64,000 nucleotides of DNA from Ectothiorhodospiraceae bacterium (GTDB lineage Bacteria; Pseudomonadota; Gammaproteobacteria; XJ16; Halofilaceae): assembly GCA_007134775.1 (NCBI GenBank), contig SLKC01000002.1:43233-107232 (forward strand), read 5' to 3'. How positions within the stretch are numbered: position 1 is the first letter of the stretch; each line of letters starts with the position of its first letter. The translations under genes and the position numbers were made by a program. Positions 57,464 through 64,000 of this stretch are shown piece after piece. The notes beneath the pieces are model-generated. The model did not search any database. It was not told the DNA's origin and saw only the letters and a program-made list of their open reading frames with translations.

Positions 57464-58888
57464 TCAGCCGACGACGGACTTGATCTCGAGGAAGCTCTCA
57501 AAACCTTCCGCCCCGCCTTCGCGACCGATGCCGGACTGCTTGTAACCCCCGAACGGTGCTTCGTCATCGCTGCCGGGCTCATTGATCTCGATGTAGCCGG
57601 CCCGCAGGCGGCCCGCCACCTTGCGGGCGTGCTCGGCAGAGCCCGACGCGATATAGGCCGCGAGGCCGTAGGGCGTATCGTTGGCAATACGGATCGCGTC
57701 GTCCTCGTCTTCGTACCCGATAATCGACAGCACCGGCCCGAAGATCTCCTCACGGGCGATGGTGCTGTCGTTGGTCACCCGGCCGAACACGGTGGGCTGC
57801 ACGAACAGACCGTCGTCGCAGCCGGCGGGCGGCTCGGCGCCGCCGCACACGAGTTCCGCCCCTTCTTCGATACCCTGGCGGATCAGGGAGACGACCTTGT
57901 CATACTGGCGGCGGTAGGCGATCGGACCATTGTCCGTATCGGCGACGCACGGGTCGCCGGTCTTCACTTGCGCCGCCGTCTCGCGCGCGATGCGCATCGC
58001 TTCCTCCATGCGCGCCTTCGGCACCAGCATGCGGCTGGGCGCATCACACGACTGGCCGACGTTGTTCATGCACGAGAGCGTTCCGGCACGCACCGCGGCT
58101 TCGAAATCGGCGTCGTCGAGGATCAGGTTCGGCGACTTGCCGCCGAGCTCCAGGGTCACGCGCTTGACCGTCGGCGCCGCCAGGCGCGAGACCTCGGTAC
58201 CGGCCCGTGTCGACCCCGTGAAGGAAACCAGGTCCACGTCCGGATGCGCGGCCAGGTAGGCCCCCACGTCGGGTCCGGTGCCATCGATGAGGTTGAACAC
58301 CCCCGCGGGCACGCCCGCCTCATCCATGATCTCGGCAAAGACGTGGGCGGACAGGGGCGACACCTCGGAGGGCTTGAGCACGCAGGTGCACCCCGTCGCG
58401 AGCACCGGCGCGACCTTGGCCGCCACCTGGTTCATGGGCCAGTTCCAGGGCGTGATCAGCGCGCACACGCCGATCGGCTCGCGTACCACGGTATTGCCGT
58501 TGGCCGTCGTCCGGCTGAAGGCGTACGTCGCCAATGCCTCGCGCGCCGACTCCAGGTGCTTAAGCCCCGCAGGTACCTGCTGGTTCTCGGAGGTCCGCGT
58601 CGACGCCCCCATCTCCGCGGTCATGACCGCGGCAAGGTCATCCTTGCGCTTGTCGTAGGCGGCAATGACCCGGTCGAGCAACGCCAGCCGATCATCACGC
58701 GACCACTGCGAATAGCCATCGAACGCGGTCCGGGCCGCGGCGATCGCCTGATCCGCGTCCGCGTGCGTGGCTTGCAGCACCCGGCCGACCACGGCCCCGG
58801 TGGCGGGGTTCTCCACATCGATCACCGAGCGCTCGGAATCGGGCCGGACCCACTCGCCGTTGATGTAGAACTGGGTACAGTCACGCAT
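57464..58888 (-). CDS. NAD(P)-dependent aldehyde dehydrogenase family protein
   Basis: 474 aa. The catalytic Cys is in NNVGQSCDAPSRMLVP and the general base Glu in KRVTLELGGKSPNLILDD. Cofactor blocks LITPWNWPMNQVAAKVAPVL and SFTGSTRAGTEVSRLA are complete. The substrate is unknown. The next gene downstream (cysteine synthase) is on the same strand, 87 bases away. Confidence 0.93.
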   Translation of the reverse strand: MRDCTQFYINGEWVRPDSERSVIDVENPATGAVVGRVLQATHADADQAIAAARTAFDGYSQWSRDDRLALLDRVIAAYDKRKDDLAAVMTAEMGASTRTSENQQVPAGLKHLESAREALATYAFSRTTANGNTVVREPIGVCALITPWNWPMNQVAAKVAPVLATGCTCVLKPSEVSPLSAHVFAEIMDEAGVPAGVFNLIDGTGPDVGAYLAAHPDVDLVSFTGSTRAGTEVSRLAAPTVKRVTLELGGKSPNLILDDADFEAAVRAGTLSCMNNVGQSCDAPSRMLVPKARMEEAMRIARETAAQVKTGDPCVADTDNGPIAYRRQYDKVVSLIRQGIEEGAELVCGGAEPPAGCDDGLFVQPTVFGRVTNDSTIAREEIFGPVLSIIGYEDEDDAIRIANDTPYGLAAYIASGSAEHARKVAGRLRAGYIEINEPGSDDEAPFGGYKQSGIGREGGAEGFESFLEIKSVVG

Positions 58889-59074
58889 GGTCGTGCTCCT
58901 CAGGTTACCGGGAACCCTTCACGGGGAAGGACGCGCGTTCTTCGCGCGGGCGATCATTCTATCATTCGAACAGGACATCGAATTCCTTGTCCGCTCGGCC
59001 GGGATCAAGCGTCTCGCCAGGCTTCGCACGGCTCGCCCTGCTCCACCTCGATGAGTTCCCCCAACGGGAAATCT

Positions 59075-59494
59075 ATGTCCTTCAAGCATGGACCGGGCGA
59101 ACGAGTCGTTGGCGGGCGCTTCTTTCTCGATCTCGACCAAGCGGGGCTGGATCGCCTGCTCGCCGAGGTGCCCGCGCTGGCACTGATGGAGGTCTGGCGT
59201 TCCCCCGACCGGCGCGGGGGCGCGGCGTTACCGCGTCGATGGTTCATCGATGACGCCGTGACTGCGGCGGTACAACATTCGCACTTGCGCGGCCAATTCC
59301 GGGAACGGGCCTTCGACGACGGGTATGTGCGGAACAACATCCTGAACCCGCAAAGGCCGTGCGCCGCTGCGGAAGCGCTGACCGACCACATCACGAGTGG
59401 CACAAGCCTATGGCGACCCGCGCTGGAGTTCGCCCTGCAACACAATCACCCAGTCTACGACACGCTGTTCATCGCGCTTGCGCAACGGGTTTGA
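59075..59494 (+). pseudogene. chimeric ORF: unknown domain joined to a PIN/VapC-like C-terminal tail
   Basis: 139 codons with normal local codon use. Residues 1-93 (for example PRRWFIDDAVTAAVQHSHLR then GQFRERAFDDGYVRNNILNP) match no family I recognise. The last 45 (from about 59357) read ITSGTSLWRPALEFALQHNH then PVYDTLFIALAQRV, very like the C-terminus of VapC-type PIN nucleases (ALEHGHPVYDCLYLALAE type). The N-terminal PIN Asp and the antitoxin are missing, so a working toxin is not supported. It ends 6 bases before the LysR gene. Listed as pseudogene with the alternative of a real small gene. Confidence 0.45.
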
Positions 59495-59500
59495 TGAATC

Positions 59501-60382
59501 ATGCGACCACGCACGCTCGACCTGGAACTGCTGCGCACGTTCTCCACGGTGGTCGATGTCGGCACCGTGACGCGCGCCGCGGAACGCCTGGATTACACCC
59601 AGTCCGCAGTGTCGATGCAGTTGCGGCGGCTGGAGGACCAGACCGGTGCCGTGCTCCTGCGGCGCGCGGGGCGTGGCCTCGTGCTCACGGGCGAGGGCCA
59701 GACGCTGCTCGGCTATGCGCGGCGCTTGCTCGCACTCAACGACCAGGCGCTGGCGGAGCTGCAGACACGCCCCGCGAGCGGTGTGGTGCGCCTCGGCATC
59801 GCCACGGATTACACCTTCATGCTGCCGTCGGTCCTGGGCTGGTTCGGGCAGCTCTATCCGCTGGTCGAACTGGCGGTGCACGACGATCTGAGCGTGGATC
59901 TGGTGGCAGCGATTCGTCGGGGTGAGCTGGACCTGGCGGTGGTCACGCGCCAGCGCAACAGCCCCGGTGGCGAGGTACTGCGGCGCGAGCCGTTGATCTG
60001 GGTCACGGGGCGGGATCGCGAACCGGCGCTGGAGGATCCACTGCCGCTGGCGCTGTTCCCGCCGGGCAAGGACATCTTCCGCGAAATGGCGATCGACGCG
60101 CTCGAGGCCGCCGGGCGCAGTTGGCGGGTTGCCTGCGTGGGCCAGAGTTTCAGCGGGCTGCGACCGGCGCTGCACGCCGGCCTCGCCATCAGCGTGATTA
60201 CCCGCTCCATGCTGACGCCCGACCTGCGCCCACTGGATGCGAGCACCGGGCTACCCACCCTGCCCGCGATCGAGATCGCCCTGCACCGCCCGCCCGGGCG
60301 CCCATCCGAGCCGGCACGACAGCTGGCCACGCTGATCGAAGCCGAACTGGCCGGCGAGATCCGCTCACCCGTCGGTGCCTGA
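59501..60382 (+). CDS. LysR-family transcriptional regulator
   Basis: 293 aa. The helix-turn-helix at the N-terminus reads LELLRTFSTVVDVGTVTRAA then ERLDYTQSAVSMQLRRLEDQ. The effector domain follows, with IATDYTFMLPSVLGWFGQLY and LSVDLVAAIRRGELDLAVVT. Effector and targets are unknown; the flanking aldehyde dehydrogenase is divergent by about 600 bases and could be a target. Start codon follows a TGATGA stop-rich junction. Confidence 0.92.
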   Translation: MRPRTLDLELLRTFSTVVDVGTVTRAAERLDYTQSAVSMQLRRLEDQTGAVLLRRAGRGLVLTGEGQTLLGYARRLLALNDQALAELQTRPASGVVRLGIATDYTFMLPSVLGWFGQLYPLVELAVHDDLSVDLVAAIRRGELDLAVVTRQRNSPGGEVLRREPLIWVTGRDREPALEDPLPLALFPPGKDIFREMAIDALEAAGRSWRVACVGQSFSGLRPALHAGLAISVITRSMLTPDLRPLDASTGLPTLPAIEIALHRPPGRPSEPARQLATLIEAELAGEIRSPVGA

Positions 60383-60656
60383 CCGGCACCTGCCTGTCCG
60401 ACGCACACAGCGGTCCGGCTCATGCGTTCGAGGCCGCCTCCCCTTGTCCGCGGAAATGAGCGCCCCGGGGGTGCAGGGGGGGGCTGAAACGTTCACCCGC
60501 GTGCCGGGAGCCACTCGACGAGACTTTCGCCGAGGTTGCCGTAGCGGGGTGAATGGCACTCGTAACCCGTGACTGGATACCGGGTCGTTCAACTTGCAAG
60601 TGTTCCAGCAAATGGCCGCGAGCTGCCGTCAGGGCGGTAAGGCGAGTGAACACGTG

Positions 60657-61118
60657 TCACTCGCCTAAGAGCTCCGGGCGAATCATCCAGGCGATGCGCC
60701 AGTTCGCGTCCTGGTACTCGAGCGCGACCATGGTGCCGGGCACAAAGGCGACTGGGGACGGCTCTTCATCGCGACCAACCAGCGCACCAACGAATCGGGC
60801 GACGAACGGCATGTGGCTGACAAGTACCACGTTGCGCGTCCACAGGGCGGCATTGTCGACGATGTCGGCGACGGCATCGCTGGCGCCGATGCCCGCCATG
60901 GTTTCCGGCCCGCGCTCGGGCGCCAGCTCGTGTGCCAGGGCCTCGGCTGTCTGTCTTGCCCGGAGCTTGCCACTGTCAAAGATGTCGTCGACCTTGACGC
61001 CGGCAACGCGAAGCAGGCGGGCCAGTTTCCGTGCCTCCCGGTCGCCGCGCTCCGTGAGGGGGCGGTCCGGATCCTCTTCCTTTGACAGGGCTTCACCGTG
61101 CTGCATCAGGTATATCAT
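60657..61118 (-). CDS. sixA: phosphohistidine phosphatase SixA-like
   Basis: 153 aa, histidine-phosphatase superfamily. The N-terminus reads MIYLMQHGEALSKEEDPDRP then LTERGDREARKLARLL, with QHG replacing the usual RHG. The second His is in VVLVSHMPFVARFVGALVG. The family removes phosphate from His of histidine-kinase relays such as ArcB or NPr. The start with GGAGGG six bases before the ATG is preferred over the longer frame. Divergent from the reductase gene. Confidence 0.85.
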   Translation of the reverse strand: MIYLMQHGEALSKEEDPDRPLTERGDREARKLARLLRVAGVKVDDIFDSGKLRARQTAEALAHELAPERGPETMAGIGASDAVADIVDNAALWTRNVVLVSHMPFVARFVGALVGRDEEPSPVAFVPGTMVALEYQDANWRIAWMIRPELLGE

Positions 61119-61289
61119 CGGCATCCCTCCACTGCGGTCAATGACAGCGTTGTGCCCGACTACGCTCAACCGCGGTTACCGGTGTGTCAAGCGTTCGCGC
61201 GCACACGACGGAGCATCGAAGCTGTCTGGACAACCCGGGCAGCCGGTGTCAGATTCCCCACCCTGCAGTTCCTCCAAATGCGAGCAGCC

Positions 61290-61742
61290 ATGGCCGATTA
61301 CCCGACCCTTGCGCGCACCATCGACAGCCTGACCGCGGGCGAGACCGACACGGTTGCCCTGATGGCCACGCTGGCCTGTGAAATCCACGCCGCCGACGAG
61401 CGCTTCGACTGGACCGGCTTCTACCGGGTCACCGAACCCGGGCTGTTGAAAATCGGCCCCTACCAGGGCGGCCATGGCTGCCTGCAGATTCCCTTCGAGC
61501 GCGGCGTCTGCGGTGCCGCGGCGCGCACGGGCGAGACCCAGCTCGTGCCCGACGTCGAGGCCTTCCCCGGCCACATCGCCTGCGCCAGTTCCACCCGCTC
61601 CGAGCTCGTGCTGCCGGTGCGCAACGGGGCCGGCGATGTGATTGCCGTGCTCGATATCGACAGCGATCAACCCGACGCCTTCACCGAGGCGGATGCCGAA
61701 GCACTGGCGGCCATCCTGGACTCGGTATTCGGGCGACTGTGA
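61290..61742 (+). CDS. msrC: free methionine-R-sulfoxide reductase (GAF fold)
   Basis: 150 aa. All three family cysteines are present in order: [20 protein letters not shown] and [37 protein letters not shown] precedes them. This enzyme reduces free methionine-R-sulfoxide using a disulfide relay and belongs to oxidative-stress repair. A start 12 bases upstream (61278) is possible. Followed 7 bases later by an SDR gene. Confidence 0.88.
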   Translation: MADYPTLARTIDSLTAGETDTVALMATLACEIHAADERFDWTGFYRVTEPGLLKIGPYQGGHGCLQIPFERGVCGAAARTGETQLVPDVEAFPGHIACASSTRSELVLPVRNGAGDVIAVLDIDSDQPDAFTEADAEALAAILDSVFGRL

Positions 61743-61749
61743 GGCCGAC

Positions 61750-62517
61750 ATGAATACCAATGAACATGTGTTTCTGGTCACGGGCGGCGCCTCGGGCCTG
61801 GGCGCGGCAACCGTGCGCCGCCTCGTCGCCGACGGCGGCCGCGTGGTCATCGCGGATGTGCAGGACCAGGCCGGGGCCGGGCTGGCCGAAGAACTCGGTG
61901 CGGCAACCCGGTTCGTGCACTGTGACGTCACGCGCGAAGCGGATGCGCAAGCGGCGGTCGATGTCGCGCGCGAGGCCTTCGGCGCCCTGCATGGCCTGGT
62001 CAACTGTGCCGGCGTGGTCACGCCGGGGAAGACGCTCGGCCGCGAGGGTCCGCTCGACCTCGCACAGTTCAATACGGTGGTGCAGATCAACCTGGTGGGT
62101 ACCTTCAACATGATCCGCCTGGCGGCGGCGGCGATGGTGGAGAACGAAGCGAACCACGATGGCGAGCGCGGGGTGGTGATCAACACCGCCTCGGTCGCGG
62201 CGTACGAGGGCCAGATCGGGCAGGCGGCCTATGCCGCCTCCAAGGCGGGCGTCGCTGGCATGACGCTGCCCATCGCCCGCGAATTCGCCCGCCACGGCAT
62301 CCGCGTGATGAGCATCGCCCCCGGCATCTTCGAGACGCCCATGATCCTCGGCATGCCGCAGGAGGTGCAGGACTCATTGGGCGCCAGCATCCCCTTCCCG
62401 TCGCGCCTGGGCCGGCCCGCCGAATACGCGCAGCTCGTGGCGAGCATCCTCGCCAACCCCATGCTCAATGGCGAGACCATCCGCCTGGATGGCGCGATCC
62501 GGATGGAACCGAAGTAG
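61750..62517 (+). CDS. short-chain dehydrogenase (3-hydroxyacyl-CoA / HSD17B10-like)
   Basis: 255 aa classical SDR. Cofactor site [19 protein letters not shown], then NCAGVV and the catalytic tetrad Ser in [20 protein letters not shown] with the Tyr-x-x-x-Lys in [18 protein letters not shown]. The sequence [17 protein letters not shown] resembles the 3-hydroxy-2-methylbutyryl-CoA dehydrogenase (HSD17B10-like) branch, in keeping with an acyl-CoA dehydrogenase close by. The substrate class is inferred. Confidence 0.88.
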   Translation: MNTNEHVFLVTGGASGLGAATVRRLVADGGRVVIADVQDQAGAGLAEELGAATRFVHCDVTREADAQAAVDVAREAFGALHGLVNCAGVVTPGKTLGREGPLDLAQFNTVVQINLVGTFNMIRLAAAAMVENEANHDGERGVVINTASVAAYEGQIGQAAYAASKAGVAGMTLPIAREFARHGIRVMSIAPGIFETPMILGMPQEVQDSLGASIPFPSRLGRPAEYAQLVASILANPMLNGETIRLDGAIRMEPK

Positions 62518-62539
62518 CGCGCTGTAACGGCCCTCCCCA

Positions 62540-63679
62540 TCAGCGCCCCAGTATCGAGCGCGCGATCAGCTCCTTCATGATCTCGTTGCTGCCGCCGTAG
62601 ATGCGCTGGACGCGGGCATCGACGAAATCGCGGGAGATGGGGTACTCGCGCATGTAGCCGTAACCGCCGAAAAGCTGCAGGCAGTCATCGGCCACGCGGA
62701 ACTGCAGGTCGGTGGCGCTGAGCTTGGCGATGGAGGCGTTGGTGGTGGTGAGTTCGCCGCGGTTGTACTCGTCCGTGCACTGGCGAACGAATGCCTTGTT
62801 GACCTCGATCCACGCCTTGAGATCGGCCAGGGTGAAGCGCGTGTTCTGCATGCTGGAGAGCGCCTGGCCGAAGGCCTTGCGCGTCTGCACATACTCGACC
62901 GTGCGCTCGAGCATGCCTTCGCAGGCGGCCATGGCGCCGATCGCGAGGATCAGGCGCTCGCGCGGCAGTTCCTCCATGAGGTGGACGAAGCCCCTTCCCT
63001 CCTCGCCCAGCACCTGGCCGGCATCCGCCGGGTAGTCGGTGAGGAAGAGTTCGGCCGTGTCGGAGGCATGCTGGCCGATCTTCTCCAGGTTGCGCCCGCG
63101 GTCGAACCCGGGCCGGGCGGTATCGATGGTGAACAGGGTCACACCGCGCGCGCCGGCATCGGGGTCGGTCCTCGCCGCAAGGATGAGCAGGTCCGCGTTG
63201 TAACCGTTGGTGATGAAGGTCTTCTGACCGTTGATGACATAGCCATCGCCACTGCGTTCGGCCCGTGTGCGCAGGGCCTGGAGATCGGAGCCGGCTTCCG
63301 GCTCGGTCATGCCGATGGCGCCGACGACTTCCCCGCGCACCATGCGCGGTAGCCAGTGCTGCTTCTGCTCTTCCGAGCCCAGGTGGAGCAGATAGGGGGC
63401 GACGATGTCGGAATGCACCGAGAGGTTCGTCGCCAGGGCGCCGAAGCCGGCGCGCGCGACTTCCTCGATGATCACGGCTGACACGCCGAAATCGGAGCCG
63501 TGGCCGCCATATTCCGCCGGCACGTCGACACAGAGGAAACCGTTCTCGCCCAGGCGCTGCCACAGCTCGCGGGGGAAGAGCCGCTCCCGCTCCCAGGTGT
63601 CGTAGTGCGGCGCCACTTCCTGCGCCAGGAAGTGGCGCAGGCCATCGCGGAACAGCTCGATCTCGCCGGCATCAAGCAT
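62540..63679 (-). CDS. acyl-CoA dehydrogenase
   Basis: 379 aa, full length. FAD and acyl-CoA sites are seen in GAIGMTEPEAGSDLQALRTR, in GYVINGQKTFITNGYNADLL and in DCLQLFGGYGYMREYPISRD; the C-terminal RIYGGSNEIMKELIARSIL follows. The fatty-acid/branched-chain preference cannot be told. It converges with the SDR gene (23 bases), and the pairing suggests beta-oxidation or amino-acid catabolism. GAGGA precedes the ATG at 63679; the frame extends 4 codons further upstream. Confidence 0.93.
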   Translation of the reverse strand: MLDAGEIELFRDGLRHFLAQEVAPHYDTWERERLFPRELWQRLGENGFLCVDVPAEYGGHGSDFGVSAVIIEEVARAGFGALATNLSVHSDIVAPYLLHLGSEEQKQHWLPRMVRGEVVGAIGMTEPEAGSDLQALRTRAERSGDGYVINGQKTFITNGYNADLLILAARTDPDAGARGVTLFTIDTARPGFDRGRNLEKIGQHASDTAELFLTDYPADAGQVLGEEGRGFVHLMEELPRERLILAIGAMAACEGMLERTVEYVQTRKAFGQALSSMQNTRFTLADLKAWIEVNKAFVRQCTDEYNRGELTTTNASIAKLSATDLQFRVADDCLQLFGGYGYMREYPISRDFVDARVQRIYGGSNEIMKELIARSILGR

Positions 63680-63727
63680 GGCAGTCCTCATTGGCGTGGG
63701 TGGCAGTGTGTGTGCATGGAGCCATCG

Positions 63728-64000
63728 TCATGTACCCGTTGCCGCCTTCGGATTGCGCGGGAAAAAGTGATCCGGCAGGCGGTCCAGCGGCGTGAAGTGA
63801 CGGGTGTTCTTGTACGGCAGCTTCATGAAACCCGAGACGCCCAGGCCGGTGATCTGCGGGACGGCCTCGACAATGCGTTCCAGCGACGCCGCGAACGCCC
63901 CTTCCTGATCCGGATCCAGCAGCACGTAGTAGTTGTGGATCTTCAGATGGGTCGGCATCGCCTCGAAGATGATCATGCCCGTGTGGCGAATGTCATTCAG
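63728..64000 (-). CDS. C-terminal part of an unrecognised protein (cut by window edge)
   Basis: The minus-strand frame is open to the right edge, so the protein starts outside the window; an internal ATG at 63976 is only one possibility. Visible residues include LNDIRHTGMIIFEAMPTHLK then IHNYYVLLDPDQEGAFAASL, and the protein ends HFFPRNPKAATGT. No domain is recognised. It lies upstream of the acyl-CoA dehydrogenase on the same strand. Confidence 0.55.
   Translation of the reverse strand: MNDIRHTGMIIFEAMPTHLKIHNYYVLLDPDQEGAFAASLERIVEAVPQITGLGVSGFMKLPYKNTRHFTPLDRLPDHFFPRNPKAATGT

Noticed and set aside
57401..59494. A 697-codon plus-strand frame opposite the aldehyde dehydrogenase and cysteine synthase region
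   Set aside because: Most of it mirrors the real minus-strand aldehyde dehydrogenase (complete catalytic motifs). Only its last 140 codons, beyond that gene, have independent coding character and are listed separately.
59357..59494. A working VapBC toxin-antitoxin system
   Set aside because: Only the last 45 residues of a PIN domain can be seen; the catalytic N-terminal Asp and any antitoxin gene are absent.

Overview
The window is GC-rich chromosomal DNA with genes packed on both strands, and it looks like a gammaproteobacterium. The evidence is gene order: leuC-leuD-leuB-asd with a divergent LysR gene; recJ-prfB-lysS with an RpfE-like gene upstream (partly as in Xanthomonas); recC-recB-recD; YceH and YggU genes; and a perfect Anr/FNR box before a universal stress gene. 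A BCCT osmolyte transporter fits a salt-exposed or otherwise stressed habitat, but that is an inference. I see no rRNA, tRNA, CRISPR array, IS element or phage in these 64 kb. The closest genus cannot be fixed from the sequence alone.

Layout. 1-5.3 kb: leucine synthesis (leuCDB) and asd on the minus strand, with a divergent LysR regulator whose likely operator sits about 62 bases upstream of a good leuC promoter. 5.3-9.6 kb: Mn-type superoxide dismutase with a strong terminator, then a tightly coupled ATP-grasp ligase and CocE-type hydrolase. 9.6-14.5 kb: hemolysin-III membrane protein, trehalose-6-phosphatase, a Lon-family protease and a tandem universal stress protein. 14.5-19.7 kb (minus): Pat-type protein acetyltransferase, a universal stress protein under an Anr/FNR box, an orphan periplasmic binding protein and an FAH-fold hydrolase. 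19.8-25.4 kb (minus): rpfE-like, recJ, prfB (with its programmed +1 frameshift) and lysS.

25.5-36.2 kb: a fusion of a VTT/DedA-type membrane domain to a mercuric-reductase-like flavoprotein; a small coiled-coil protein; a small membrane protein; the BCCT transporter; a cytoplasmic six-PAS diguanylate cyclase; and a cfa-like methyltransferase coupled to an FAD oxidoreductase, a pair that resembles 10-methyl fatty acid synthesis. 36.2-41.6 kb: a decayed alpha/beta-hydrolase relic, a DoxX-like protein, azlCD, a nucleoside deaminase and a membrane-tailed patatin. 41.9-50.8 kb: recC-recB-recD, joined by ATGA overlaps.

50.9-64 kb: a ProC-like dehydrogenase, an amidase, bioY, a cupin relic, yceH, yggU, a degenerate GGDEF protein, cysteine synthase, aldehyde dehydrogenase, a chimeric ORF with a PIN-like tail, a second LysR gene, SixA, free-methionine-R-sulfoxide reductase, an SDR dehydrogenase, an acyl-CoA dehydrogenase and a partial gene at the edge. 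Most of the window is core metabolism, repair and stress response. The most unusual items are the ATP-grasp/hydrolase pair, the membrane-flavoprotein fusion, the cfa/FAD pair, the degenerate cyclase and three short gene relics.
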